Shown here piece by piece: positions 15,744-24,852 of a stretch of DNA of 64,000 nt. A program made the translations under genes and the position numbers. Within the stretch, counting starts at the first letter, position 1; each line of letters begins with the position of its first letter. The notes below the pieces were generated by a model that saw only the letters and a list, made by a program, of their open reading frames with translations, did not search any database and was not told the origin of the DNA. Origin of the DNA: Conyzicola nivalis. GTDB lineage: Bacteria; Actinomycetota; Actinomycetes; Actinomycetales; Microbacteriaceae. The stretch spans positions 558,001 through 622,000 of the forward strand of contig NZ_BMGB01000001.1 of assembly GCF_014639655.1 (NCBI RefSeq), in the 5' to 3' direction.

Positions 15744-17096
15744 GTGGCTATTAGACGCATAAGGGAAGACGGGTCGATCCAGGTTCTCGACGACGAGACC
15801 GCCGACTCCACCCCCGAAACTGGAGAGTTCCACAGCGAGCTCGCCGACGACTCCGGTGCCGACCTCGCTGCCGCCCTGCCCGAGAGCCTGACGGTGAACG
15901 TCGAGCTGCCCGCGCCGGTGCACTCCGCGCCCGAAGACGAAGTGGCCGTCGCGATCGACGAGAACACGATCAACCCCGGGGAGGTCGTGCTCAGCGCCGA
16001 TCCCACGACGACCACCATCTCGGTCGTCGCCGAAGACGTGACCATCCACCCGGAAGAGCCCGTCGTCGAGCCGAAGGTCATCCCCGAGCTGCCCACGGCC
16101 GACCGCCAGTTCAGCCGCCGTGACCGTCTTCGCGGCCAGACGTCGAACGCTCCCGAGACCGCGGCGATGCTCACCGCAGACCGCCTGCTCGAGACCAAGG
16201 GCAAGCGCCGTCACGCGCCCGAGGGCGGCTGGCCCGCCTTCGTCTACGCCGCCTCGCTGCACACTATCAACCTCGGCGACTCGCAGAAGGTGCGCGAGCG
16301 CAAGGCGGTCGAGGCCCGCATCGACCGGCAATGGGAGGGCTCGGCACGGTTCGTGCCCGTACTCACCCGCAAGGGCGGCGTCGGAAAGACCACGATCACC
16401 ACCATCATGGGGATGGCGTTCGCCGACGCGCGCGAAGACCGCATCGTGGCTATCGACGCCAACCCCGACCGCGGAACCCTCGCCGAGCGCATCAACAAGC
16501 AGACCCGCGCGACCGTGCGCGACGTCGTGACCCGCGCCCCCTCGATCAACGGCTTCACCGACTTCTCGACCCTCGTCTCCCGCGACGAGACCCGGCTCGA
16601 CGTGCTGGCTTCCGACACCGACCCGCTGCTCTCCGAGGCGTTCGACGAGAACGACTACAACGTCGTCGCCGACCTCACCGAGCGGTACTACTCGCTCGTG
16701 CTCACCGACTGCGGAACCGGCATCGTGCACTCGGTCATGCGGGCCACCCTGCAGCGCGCCGATTCGATCGTGATCGTGTCGGGCGGCAGCGTCGACGAGG
16801 CCAGGCTCGCCTCCGAGACCCTCACCTGGCTCGAGGCCAACGGCTACGGCGACCTCGTGCGCAATGCCGTCGTCGCTCTCAACACGGCGACTCAGGGCAC
16901 CAACCTGATCAAGCTCGAGGAGATCGAGGCCCACTTCCGTTCGCGCGTGCGCGAGATCGTGCGCATCCCGTACGACCCGCAGCTCGCCGCCGGTTCCGTC
17001 GTCAACTACCGCGAACTGCGCCCCATCACGCGCAACGCGGCCCGCGAGCTCGCGGCCCTCGTCGCCGACGGCCTGCCCGTCCGTCGTAACTCGTAG
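15744..17096 (+). CDS. EspI-like MinD/ParA-superfamily ATPase with disordered N-terminus
   Basis: This 450-residue protein has about 125 acidic, low-complexity N-terminal residues, then GWPAFVYAASLHTINLG and a SIMIBI ATPase domain with Walker A KGGVGKTT near residue 212 and the strand IVAIDANPDRGTL. The combination of a G-W-x-x-x-x-Y/H segment before the ATPase and ANPDRGTL is typical of the EspI-type ATPases that accompany ESX secretion systems in Mycobacterium. No other ESX gene is visible here. GTG 15744 has AAAGGGA upstream, and TAAACT at 15706-15711 could be a -10 element. Role unknown; a link to polar protein localisation is possible. Confidence 0.8.
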   Translation: MAIRRIREDGSIQVLDDETADSTPETGEFHSELADDSGADLAAALPESLTVNVELPAPVHSAPEDEVAVAIDENTINPGEVVLSADPTTTTISVVAEDVTIHPEEPVVEPKVIPELPTADRQFSRRDRLRGQTSNAPETAAMLTADRLLETKGKRRHAPEGGWPAFVYAASLHTINLGDSQKVRERKAVEARIDRQWEGSARFVPVLTRKGGVGKTTITTIMGMAFADAREDRIVAIDANPDRGTLAERINKQTRATVRDVVTRAPSINGFTDFSTLVSRDETRLDVLASDTDPLLSEAFDENDYNVVADLTERYYSLVLTDCGTGIVHSVMRATLQRADSIVIVSGGSVDEARLASETLTWLEANGYGDLVRNAVVALNTATQGTNLIKLEEIEAHFRSRVREIVRIPYDPQLAAGSVVNYRELRPITRNAARELAALVADGLPVRRNS

Positions 17097-17100
17097 CGCC

Positions 17101-17595
17101 GTGACGGTCAGAGAGATCCGCCTCTTCGGCGACCCCGTTCTCCGTTCCTCCTGCGACCCGATCCGCCCGGGCGACGCCAAAGCCTCGGCACTCATCGGCG
17201 ACCTGCTCGACACCGTGCGCGTGCCGGGCCGCGCCGGCGTCGCCGCGAACCAGATCGGCGTCGGACAGCGCGCCTTCAGCTACAACGTCGACGACGTCGT
17301 CGGGTACATCATCAACCCGGTGCTGGTCGAGGTGTCGGGGGAACCACACACCGTCGACGAGGGCTGCCTGTCGGTTCCCGGCTTCTACTTCCCGCGGTTG
17401 CGCTACCCGTACGCCCGCGTCACCGGCATCGACCTCGAGGGCAACCCGGTCGAGCTGAAAGGCGACGGCCTCATGGCCCAGGCCCTCCAGCACGAAACCG
17501 ACCACCTCGACGGGCACCTCTTCATCGAGGGGCTCGAGCCCGAAGCGAAGCGCGAGGCGATGAAGCTCATCCGCCAGTCGGAGTGGTGGGCGTAG
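17101..17595 (+). CDS. def: Peptide deformylase
   Basis: Metalloenzyme of 164 residues that removes the formyl group from the N-terminal Met of new proteins. The three catalytic motifs are intact: GVAANQIG (46-53, motif I), EGCLS (87-91, metal ligand Cys89) and HETDH (131-135; ligands His131 and His135, catalytic Glu132). The C-terminus is short, as in many actinobacterial deformylases. The GTG start lies four bases after the stop of the EspI-like gene, so they are probably cotranscribed. Confidence 0.96.
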   Translation: MTVREIRLFGDPVLRSSCDPIRPGDAKASALIGDLLDTVRVPGRAGVAANQIGVGQRAFSYNVDDVVGYIINPVLVEVSGEPHTVDEGCLSVPGFYFPRLRYPYARVTGIDLEGNPVELKGDGLMAQALQHETDHLDGHLFIEGLEPEAKREAMKLIRQSEWWA

Positions 17596-17617
17596 CGCCT
17601 GCTTCGGGCAGTGCTAC
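17592..17617. terminator. Compact hairpin overlapping two convergent stop codons
   Basis: GTAGC/GCTAC and CTGC/GCAG arms form a stem with a small internal bulge around a TTCGG loop. It contains the stop of def and the stop of the fatty-acid-CoA ligase, so it may end transcription from both sides. No T-run follows. Confidence 0.6.
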
Positions 17618-19437
17618 TTGAGGCTCAACCCCATCGTGGCGTTGTTGTCGCTGTAGAGGTCCGCGATCTCCTGGGCGAAGTCCTCGAGGATCACGGCCCG
17701 TTTGATACTGAGCTTGGGCGTCAGATGACCGCTCGCCTCGGTCAGTTCGGTCTTCAGGATCGCGAACTTGCGGATCGACTCGGCCCGCGACACGAGCGCG
17801 TTCGCCGCGTCGATGGCCTTCTGGATCTCCGCGACGACGCGCGGGTTGACGGATGCCTCGGCGAGAGTGAGCGACGTGTCCTCGCCGTTGTTCTTCAGCC
17901 AGGTCGGCAGCATGTCGGCGTCGAGCGTCACGAGGGCGGCGATGAACGGCTTCTTGTCGCCCACCACGATGACCTGGCCGACGAGCGGGTTCGCGCGAAT
18001 CGGATCCTCGAGCGCCGCGGGGGAGACGTTCTTGCCGCCGGCGGTGACGATGATCTCCTTCTTACGTCCGGTGATGGTGAGATAGCCGTCGGTGTCGACG
18101 GCGCCGATGTCGCCGGTCTTGAACCACTCGCCGTCCATGACCTCGGCCGTGGCCTCCGGGTTGTTCCAGTAGCCGCCGAAGACGTTCACGCCCTTGATCG
18201 AGATCTCGCCGTCGTCGCCGATGCGGATGCCGACGCCGGGCAGCGCCGGTCCGGTCGTGCCGATCTTGAACTTGTCCGGCAGGTTCACGGTCGCCGGCGC
18301 GGTGGACTCGGTGAGTCCGTAGCCCTCGAGGATGCGCAGGTCGAGGCTGCGGAAGAAGTGACCGAGGCGCGGCCCGAGCGGGGCGGAACCGGAGACGGCG
18401 AACTTCACCCGTCCGCCGAGCGCCGCGCGGATCTTGCTGAGCACGAGCCGGTCGTAGAGCGCGAACTGCAGCTTGAGGCCGAGCGGCACCGTGCCCGCGT
18501 CGAGGGCCTTCGAGTGCGCGATCGCCACGTCGGCGGCTTTGCGGAAGATCTTGCCCTTGCCGGCGCTCTCGGCCTTCTGCTCCGAGGAGTTGTAGACCTT
18601 CTCGAACACGCGGGGCACCGCGAGGAGGAAGGTCGGCCGGAACGACGCCATCGACGGCAGCAGCAGCTTGGTGTCGGGCTGGTGGCCGACCTTCACGCCG
18701 GCGTGGATGGAGAGCACCGAGATGAAGCGGGCGAAGATGTGCGCGGTCGTGATGAAGAGCAGGGTGGATGATCCGGGCGCCAGCACCTCGTGCATCACGA
18801 CGGCGGCGTTCCTGGTGAGTTCCACGAAGTTGGAGTGGGTGAGGACGACGCCCTTGGGGCGGCCGGTCGACCCGGACGTGTAGATCAGTGTCGCCACGTC
18901 GGAACCCGTGGCGATCGAACGACGGCGTTCGACCTCGGCGTCCGTGACATCCGCCCCCGATGCCGCGAGCTTCTTCAGGTCTCCGAGGTCGACCTGCCAT
19001 ACGTTCTCGATGGTGTCGATGTCGCCGCGCACCTCGTCGAACTTGGCGAAATGGTCGGCGGTCTCGAGGATGATCGACGTGGCGCCGGAATCGGTGAGGT
19101 TCCATAGAACCTGGGTGGGCGAGGACGTCTCGTAGATCGGCACCATGATGGCGCCGCTGAACCAGAGGGCGAAGTCGACGAGTGTCCACTCATACCGGGT
19201 CTTGCACATGAAGGCGACCTTGTCGCCCGGCTCGACGCCGTTCGCGATGAAGCCCTTCGCGAGGGCCACGACCTGGCGCAGGAACTCCTCGGCCGAGAGA
19301 TCGGACCAACCGCCGTCGGCGGTGGGGAGAGCGAAGAGCGGCTCTGTGGGCGTCGCTTTGACGCGGGCGACCAGAAGATCGGTCGCGTTGGCATCGGGAT
19401 CCGGCTCCACCACGGGTGGGACGAAGTATTCGGTCAC
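17614..19437 (-). CDS. AMP-dependent long-chain fatty-acid-CoA ligase (FadD15-like)
   Basis: This 607-residue adenylate-forming enzyme activates long-chain fatty acids to acyl-AMP and then acyl-CoA. The P-loop-like motif is YTSGSTGRPKG (186-196), the second motif is EGYGLTES near 382, and the C-terminal hinge TGDIGAVDTDGYLTITGRKKE holds the catalytic Asp/Arg/Lys set. The length and the order of motifs match the FadD15/ACSL type. GTG 19437 is preceded by AAAGGAG at six bases. It is convergent with def and divergent from the ROK kinase. Confidence 0.93.
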   Translation of the reverse strand: MTEYFVPPVVEPDPDANATDLLVARVKATPTEPLFALPTADGGWSDLSAEEFLRQVVALAKGFIANGVEPGDKVAFMCKTRYEWTLVDFALWFSGAIMVPIYETSSPTQVLWNLTDSGATSIILETADHFAKFDEVRGDIDTIENVWQVDLGDLKKLAASGADVTDAEVERRRSIATGSDVATLIYTSGSTGRPKGVVLTHSNFVELTRNAAVVMHEVLAPGSSTLLFITTAHIFARFISVLSIHAGVKVGHQPDTKLLLPSMASFRPTFLLAVPRVFEKVYNSSEQKAESAGKGKIFRKAADVAIAHSKALDAGTVPLGLKLQFALYDRLVLSKIRAALGGRVKFAVSGSAPLGPRLGHFFRSLDLRILEGYGLTESTAPATVNLPDKFKIGTTGPALPGVGIRIGDDGEISIKGVNVFGGYWNNPEATAEVMDGEWFKTGDIGAVDTDGYLTITGRKKEIIVTAGGKNVSPAALEDPIRANPLVGQVIVVGDKKPFIAALVTLDADMLPTWLKNNGEDTSLTLAEASVNPRVVAEIQKAIDAANALVSRAESIRKFAILKTELTEASGHLTPKLSIKRAVILEDFAQEIADLYSDNNATMGLSLK

Positions 19438-19552
19438 GGTATCTCCTTTGGCACCGGTCGGACTGCTTGACTTTTCTTACTCTAATGGGGTTTGCCACCG
19501 CCGACGCCGCGAAGTCGCGGGGGTGTGCCGCGGCTAACTAGACTGACTCCTC

Positions 19553-20500
19553 GTGCATGCCATCGGAATAGACATCGGCGGGACCAAAATCGCCGGAGCG
19601 CTCGTGAGCGAGAACGGCGAGATCATCGCCGAAGACCGCCAGCCGACACCGGCCGGGGATGCGGCGCACATCGTCGACATCGTCTCCTCGATGATCACGA
19701 GGCTGCAGGCCGGGCACGAGGTCGTCGCCGCCGGCGTCGCGGCGGCCGGATTCGTCGACGCGGGCCAATCCACCGTGTACTACGCCCCGAACATCGACTG
19801 GCGCAACGAACCGCTGCAGCGCTACATCTCCGAGCGCGTGAGCCTCCCCATCACCGTCGACAACGACGCCAACGCGGCCGGCTGGGCAGAGTTCCGGTTC
19901 GGCGCCGGCCGCCTCCTCACCGACATGACGATGCTCACCATCGGCACGGGCGTCGGCGGAGCCATCGTCACCCAGGGCCGCCTCTTCCGCGGCGGCTTCG
20001 GCGCCGGCGCGGAGCTCGGCCACCTGCGCGTCGTGCCCGATGGGCTGCCCTGCGGTTGCGGCGCCCGCGGCTGCATCGAACAGTACGGTTCCGGCCGCGC
20101 CCTGCTGCGCATGGCCAACGGCATCGCAGACGCCGGCGGCATCGGTCTCGCCCTCGCCGACGCGCGCTCGCGTCACGGCGAACTCAACGGAACCATCGTC
20201 GGCGAGATGATCGCCGCTGGCGACCCCGGCGCCGTGAACGCGCTGCAGGAGCTGGGCCGCTGGCTCGGACAGGCCTGCGCCTCCCTCGCCGCCGTTCTCG
20301 ACCCGCAGGTGTTCGTGTTCGGCGGCGGGGTGTCGGTGGCCGGCGACCTGCTGCTCGACCCGATCCGCGAATCGTTCCTGCAGCACCTCCCGGCGCGCGG
20401 GTACCACCCCGAACCCGGCTTCGTGATCGCCGAGCTCGTGAACGACGCGGGGGTGGTCGGCGCGGCCGACCTCGCGCGAATCCACGCGGGCCGGCGTTAG
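19553..20500 (+). CDS. ROK-family sugar kinase (probable glucokinase)
   Basis: This 315-residue kinase shows the phosphate-binding loop GIDIGGTK (5-12), the catalytic Asp105 in VDNDANAAG, E-x-G-H (Glu154, His157) that contacts sugar hydroxyls, and the ROK zinc motif CGCGARGCIE (Cys167, Cys169, Cys174) with His157. These features fit ATP-dependent glucokinases of actinobacteria, although related hexoses cannot be excluded. There is no N-terminal helix-turn-helix, so it is an enzyme and not a ROK repressor. TAGACT stands eight bases before the GTG and no ribosome site is seen. It is followed 31 bases later by a PlsC-type gene. Confidence 0.9.
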   Translation: MHAIGIDIGGTKIAGALVSENGEIIAEDRQPTPAGDAAHIVDIVSSMITRLQAGHEVVAAGVAAAGFVDAGQSTVYYAPNIDWRNEPLQRYISERVSLPITVDNDANAAGWAEFRFGAGRLLTDMTMLTIGTGVGGAIVTQGRLFRGGFGAGAELGHLRVVPDGLPCGCGARGCIEQYGSGRALLRMANGIADAGGIGLALADARSRHGELNGTIVGEMIAAGDPGAVNALQELGRWLGQACASLAAVLDPQVFVFGGGVSVAGDLLLDPIRESFLQHLPARGYHPEPGFVIAELVNDAGVVGAADLARIHAGRR

Positions 20501-20531
20501 AGTAGTGACCCCAAGCGGAGGCAGATAAACG

Positions 20532-21278
20532 ATGTTCTACTGGTTCATGAAGAACCTCGTGGCCGGCCCGATCCTGAAGACGGTGTTCCGTCCGTGGGTG
20601 ACGGGTCTCGACAACATCCCGAAAAAGGGTGGCGTCATCATCGCGAGCAACCACCTCTCGTTCATCGACTCGGTCTTCCTGCCGCTCGTGCTCGACCGTC
20701 GCATCTTCTTCCTCGCCAAGAGCGACTACTTCAAGGGTCGCGGCCTCAAGGGCTGGGCCACGAAGGCGTTTATGAACGGCACGGGCATGCTGCCCATCGA
20801 CCGTTCCGGCGGCAAGGCTTCGGAAGCCAGCCTCAACACCGGCCTGAAGGTTCTGCACGACGGCGAGGTGCTCGGCATCTATCCCGAGGGAACCCGCAGC
20901 CCCGACGGCAAGCTCTACCGCGGCCGCACCGGCGTGGCCCGGATGATCCTCGAGGGCAATGTGCCCGTCGTGCCCGTCGCCATGATCGACACCGAGAAGG
21001 TGATGCCGATCGGAACCAAGATCCCCAAGGTGCAGCGCATCGGGATCGTCATCGGCGAACCGCTCGACTTCTCCCGCTTCGCCGGGCTCGAGGGCGACCG
21101 GTTCATCCTGCGCTCCATCACCGACGAGATCATGTACGAGCTCAACCGCCTCAGCGGCCAGGAGTACGTCGACATCTATGCGTCGAGCGTCAAGGACCGT
21201 CTCGGCGCCGCTGCTGCGAAGGCCGGCACCGCAGCCAAGGCTGGCGCTGCTGCGGAGGCCGGCGCTGCGAAGCGCTGA
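20532..21278 (+). CDS. 1-acyl-sn-glycerol-3-phosphate acyltransferase (PlsC type)
   Basis: This 248-residue inner-membrane acyltransferase makes phosphatidic acid from lysophosphatidic acid. The catalytic H-x4-D is NHLSFID (His41, Asp46) and the acceptor motif is YPEGTR (117-122). The N-terminus holds one probable membrane anchor. The last 20-odd residues are a simple Ala/Gly/Lys tail with repeated A-K-A-G/A-E-A-G units, encoded by an internally repetitive stretch near 21215-21270. AGCGGAGG lies upstream of the ATG. Confidence 0.92.
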   Translation: MFYWFMKNLVAGPILKTVFRPWVTGLDNIPKKGGVIIASNHLSFIDSVFLPLVLDRRIFFLAKSDYFKGRGLKGWATKAFMNGTGMLPIDRSGGKASEASLNTGLKVLHDGEVLGIYPEGTRSPDGKLYRGRTGVARMILEGNVPVVPVAMIDTEKVMPIGTKIPKVQRIGIVIGEPLDFSRFAGLEGDRFILRSITDEIMYELNRLSGQEYVDIYASSVKDRLGAAAAKAGTAAKAGAAAEAGAAKR

Positions 21279-21371
21279 CCGCGCACTCCGTAACACACCA
21301 CCCCCGTGCCGATAAGCTCGGTAGTCGGGCCGTCGTGCCCGCCCAGTCCCATCCCCAACGAAGGAAATACC

Positions 21372-22742
21372 GTGGTAGACCCGTCAGAGCAAGTCGTTCT
21401 CGCCGATCCAGCAGTGATCGCCGGGCTCGACTATTGGCGTGAACTGCCCATCAAGCAGCAGCCGGAATGGCCGGATGCCGCGGCTGTCGCCGAGGCGAGC
21501 AGCCAGATCGCCAGCTTCCCGCCCCTCGTCTTCGCCGGCGAGGTCGACGAGCTGCGGGGCAAGCTCGCCCGTGCCGCTGCCGGCAACGCGTTCCTGCTGC
21601 AGGGCGGCGACTGCGCCGAGACCTTCGCGGGCGCGACCGCCGAGCAGATCAAGAACCGCGTGAAGACCATCCTGCAGATGGCCGTGGTGCTCACCTACGG
21701 TGCATCCATGCCCATCGTCAAGATGGGACGTATGGCCGGCCAGTTCGCCAAGCCACGCTCGACCGACACCGAGACGCGGGGAGACGTGACGCTTCCCGCC
21801 TACCGCGGCGACATCGTTAACGGCTACCCGTTCACCGCCGAGTCGCGCACCCCCGACCCGCAGCGTCTCGTGCAGGGCTACCACACGGCCGTCTCGACGC
21901 TGAACCTCGTGCGCGCCTTCACGCAGGGCGGCTTCGCCGATCTGCGCGAGGTGCACCGCTGGAACCAGGGCTTCGCCCGCAACCCGGCGAACAAGCGCTA
22001 CGAACTGCTCGCCCGCGACATCGACCGCGCCATCAAGTTCATGGAGGCCGCGGGCGCGGACTTCGAAGAGCTCAAGCGCGTCGACTTCTACGCGAGCCAC
22101 GAGGGCCTGCTCATGGACTACGAGCGCCCCATGACCCGCATCGACTCGCGCACCGGCACGCCGTACAACACGAGCGCGCACTTCCTCTGGGTGGGTGAGC
22201 GCACCCGCGACCTCGACGGCGCGCACATCGACTACTTCTCGCGCGTGCGCAACCCGATAGGTGTGAAGCTGGGCCCGACCACGAGTCCCGACGACATGCT
22301 GCGTCTCATCGACAAGCTCGACCCCGACCGCGAACCCGGCCGCCTCACGTTCATCACCCGCATGGGCGCGAGCAAGGTGCGCGACGCGCTGCCGCCGCTG
22401 CTCGAGGCCATCAAGGGACACGAGGCGACGCCGCTCTGGGTTTCCGATCCGATGCACGGCAACGGCCTCACCACGTCGACCGGCTACAAGACCCGCCGCT
22501 TCGACGACGTGGTCGACGAGGTCAAAGGCTTCTTCGAGGCGCACCGCGCCGCGGGAACGCACCCGGGTGGCATCCACATCGAGCTCACCGGCGACGACGT
22601 CACCGAGTGCCTCGGCGGATCAGAGCACATCGACGAGGCCGACCTCGCGACGCGCTACGAGTCGCTCTGCGACCCGCGCCTGAACCACATGCAGTCGCTC
22701 GAGTTGGCGTTCCTCGTGGCGGAAGAGCTCGCGGCGGTCTGA
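21372..22742 (+). CDS. Class II 3-deoxy-7-phosphoheptulonate synthase (DAHP synthase)
   Basis: First enzyme of the shikimate pathway: it joins phosphoenolpyruvate and erythrose 4-phosphate. The 456-residue size and signatures such as FLLQGGDCAETF (which carries the metal-ligand Cys), the arginine-rich KMGRMAGQFAKPRS and the late HGNGLTT segment mark the plant-like class II enzyme (AroG of Mycobacterium). I start at the GTG at 21372, preceded by GAAGGAA; the longer frame from 21306 has no ribosome site. A strong terminator follows. Confidence 0.95.
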   Translation: MVDPSEQVVLADPAVIAGLDYWRELPIKQQPEWPDAAAVAEASSQIASFPPLVFAGEVDELRGKLARAAAGNAFLLQGGDCAETFAGATAEQIKNRVKTILQMAVVLTYGASMPIVKMGRMAGQFAKPRSTDTETRGDVTLPAYRGDIVNGYPFTAESRTPDPQRLVQGYHTAVSTLNLVRAFTQGGFADLREVHRWNQGFARNPANKRYELLARDIDRAIKFMEAAGADFEELKRVDFYASHEGLLMDYERPMTRIDSRTGTPYNTSAHFLWVGERTRDLDGAHIDYFSRVRNPIGVKLGPTTSPDDMLRLIDKLDPDREPGRLTFITRMGASKVRDALPPLLEAIKGHEATPLWVSDPMHGNGLTTSTGYKTRRFDDVVDEVKGFFEAHRAAGTHPGGIHIELTGDDVTECLGGSEHIDEADLATRYESLCDPRLNHMQSLELAFLVAEELAAV

Positions 22743-22752
22743 CAGCCTGAAT

Positions 22753-22788
22753 AGAAAAGGCGGTCCGCTCTGGCGGGCCGCCTTTTCT
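22753..22788. terminator. Strong bidirectional rho-independent terminator
   Basis: A 16-base stem with a single G-T wobble and a four-base loop runs from AGAAAAGGCGG to CCGCCTTTTCT. The A-rich left foot and T-rich right foot allow termination of both the DAHP synthase and the convergent kinase gene. Confidence 0.93.
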
Positions 22789-22799
22789 GTGTCGACGCG

Positions 22800-24773
22800 T
22801 TAGTAGTTCAGGTTGATCTCGATGGTGGCGCCGCGAAGGAGTTGCTCGTCGCCGGGTGTCAGGCTCTTGACGACTACGCGCCTGTCGTTCTGGAAGTCGC
22901 CGGGAAGGCTGCTATTCACGTCGCCGACGACAAAGCCGGCACCCTCGAGCGCTTCGCGCGCGGCGGCTAGCGATCCGCCAACGACATCCGGCACCTCGAC
23001 CAGGTCGGGGCCCTTCGACACGACCAGGTTCACTCCGGCGTCACCCGGGGCGAGCGGGGTGTCGGCGGTCACCGGCTGCATGCTGACGACGCCACCGTCG
23101 GCGACGTCGTTGCTGAACACGCGTTCGGGCAGCTCCGTGGCGGCGATGTTCTTGGTGCCAAGAAGGGCGATCGCGTCGTCGACGGGCAGTCCGGTCACGT
23201 CGGGTACCGCCCCCGCCGAAACGAGGAAGGTCACAGGCTTCTGGTCGAAGTACTCGTTGCCGGTCGCGAGCTGGATGCGCGCACCGTCGGGACCGACGCC
23301 GTAGGTCGCGAGCACGGTGCCTTCGGCGACTCCCTCGTCGAACCGACGTTCGCTGTCGGTCGGTTGGAAGCCGGTCGTCGTCGCGAGGTCTTTTGCGGCC
23401 TGCTCGGCCAGGCCGGTGAACTCCGGCACGGGGACGGGCTGCGGGCCCTTGGAGATCTTGAGCGCCACCACCGTGTCGCGAGCCAGGGGGACGCCGAGGG
23501 CCGGGTCGGTCTCGGCGACGCTGCCGACGGGCACGTCCACGGAGAACACCTCGTCGCGTGAGTCGGCGACGGAGAGCCCCGCCTCGGTGAGAACCGCCGT
23601 CGCGGCATCCGGATTCTGACCGATCACGTCCGACGGCTCCACGGTGACCTGCGACAGCGGGCCCGAGCTCAGCGCCCAGCCGACGCCGCCCGCGGCTCCG
23701 GCGAGGAGGATGAACAGCACGATCCACCACCAGGCGCGATTGTGGCGTTTGGTGGCCTGCGCGGTGAGCGCGGCCGTCGCGTCGGAGACCGGGGCCACGG
23801 GACCGGACGGCTGTGGGGCGCGGATGACCTGGGTCTGGTCGCCGGTTCCGAAGGTGGTGGCGGCGAAGCCGGCGGCCGGAAGCACGGTGGTGCGCTGGAT
23901 GATCGACGTCGCACCGGTGGGCAGCGCCGTCTGCAGCTGGTTCTGTGTCTCGATGACCTGCTCGAGCATCACGCGCGCGTCGCGTGGGCGTTCGTTGGGC
24001 TCGCGCGCGGTGGCCCAGAGCACGAGCTCGTCGAGCTCGGCCGGCACGTTGGGGTTCTTGGTGCTCGGCGTCGGCACGGAGTCGTTGGCGTGCTGGTAGG
24101 CGATCTGCATCGGCTGCTCGCCGCGGAAGGGCTGCTCGCCGGCCAGCATCTCGTACATCATGATGCCGATGGCGTAGATGTCACTGCGTGCGTCGGCGAT
24201 GCCCCGCGTCACGAGTTCGGGGGAGAGGTAGGCGATCGTGCCGAGCAGGGCGGCACCCGTCGCGGTGTTCGCGCTCACGGCACGGGCCAGTCCGAAGTCG
24301 CCGATCTTGATGCGGCCGTCGTCGGCCAGCAGCACGTTCTCGGGCTTCAGGTCACGGTGGACGATGCCCGACTTGTGGGCGGCGGCGAGACCCGCGAGCA
24401 CGGCCTCGAGGATGTCGAGGGTCTGCTCGGGAGTGAGGATCTTGTGCTCGGTGAGCAGGTCGCGCAGCGTGATGCCGTTGAGGTACTCCATCACGAGGTA
24501 GGCCATGTCGCTGTCCTGACCCTGGTCGTAGACGTTGACGACGTTGGGGTGGGCGAGACGCGCGGCGCTTCTCGCCTCCTGGATGAAGCGTTCCTTGAAC
24601 TGGCTGTCGTCGGCGAGGTGGCCGTGCATGATCTTGATCGCGACGCGACGCTCGAGGCGCAGGTCGGTCGCCAGGTAGACGGTTGCCATTCCGCCGCGGG
24701 CGATGCGCGATTTGACCTGATAGCGACCGTCGATGAGACGGCCAATCATCGGGTCGGTAGTCTGCGTGCTCAC
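22800..24773 (-). CDS. Transmembrane Ser/Thr protein kinase with four PASTA domains (PknB/Stk1 type)
   Basis: This 657-residue receptor kinase senses muropeptides or lipid II outside and phosphorylates targets inside. The kinase domain (about 15-275) has the glycine loop RIARGGMATVY, Lys46 in AIKIM, HRDLKPEN (Asp140 catalytic) and DFG (158-160). An activation loop with several Thr residues follows (168-178). A Thr/Pro-rich juxtamembrane part leads to one membrane span at about 346-367, then four PASTA repeats (about 374-443, 445-515, 517-590, 592-657). Neighbours (DAHP synthase, Rv2175c-type gene, polyprenyl synthetase) are those of pknL in Mycobacterium, but mycobacterial PknL lacks PASTA domains. 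Start is GTG. Confidence 0.94.
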   Translation of the reverse strand: MSTQTTDPMIGRLIDGRYQVKSRIARGGMATVYLATDLRLERRVAIKIMHGHLADDSQFKERFIQEARSAARLAHPNVVNVYDQGQDSDMAYLVMEYLNGITLRDLLTEHKILTPEQTLDILEAVLAGLAAAHKSGIVHRDLKPENVLLADDGRIKIGDFGLARAVSANTATGAALLGTIAYLSPELVTRGIADARSDIYAIGIMMYEMLAGEQPFRGEQPMQIAYQHANDSVPTPSTKNPNVPAELDELVLWATAREPNERPRDARVMLEQVIETQNQLQTALPTGATSIIQRTTVLPAAGFAATTFGTGDQTQVIRAPQPSGPVAPVSDATAALTAQATKRHNRAWWWIVLFILLAGAAGGVGWALSSGPLSQVTVEPSDVIGQNPDAATAVLTEAGLSVADSRDEVFSVDVPVGSVAETDPALGVPLARDTVVALKISKGPQPVPVPEFTGLAEQAAKDLATTTGFQPTDSERRFDEGVAEGTVLATYGVGPDGARIQLATGNEYFDQKPVTFLVSAGAVPDVTGLPVDDAIALLGTKNIAATELPERVFSNDVADGGVVSMQPVTADTPLAPGDAGVNLVVSKGPDLVEVPDVVGGSLAAAREALEGAGFVVGDVNSSLPGDFQNDRRVVVKSLTPGDEQLLRGATIEINLNY

Positions 24774-24852
24774 GTGGCCATTCTAAAGATCGTGGGCCGC
24801 AAGACCCCTCCCAACACGGGGTGTTCGCCAACCTCGCCGGGCCGGGCCACGG

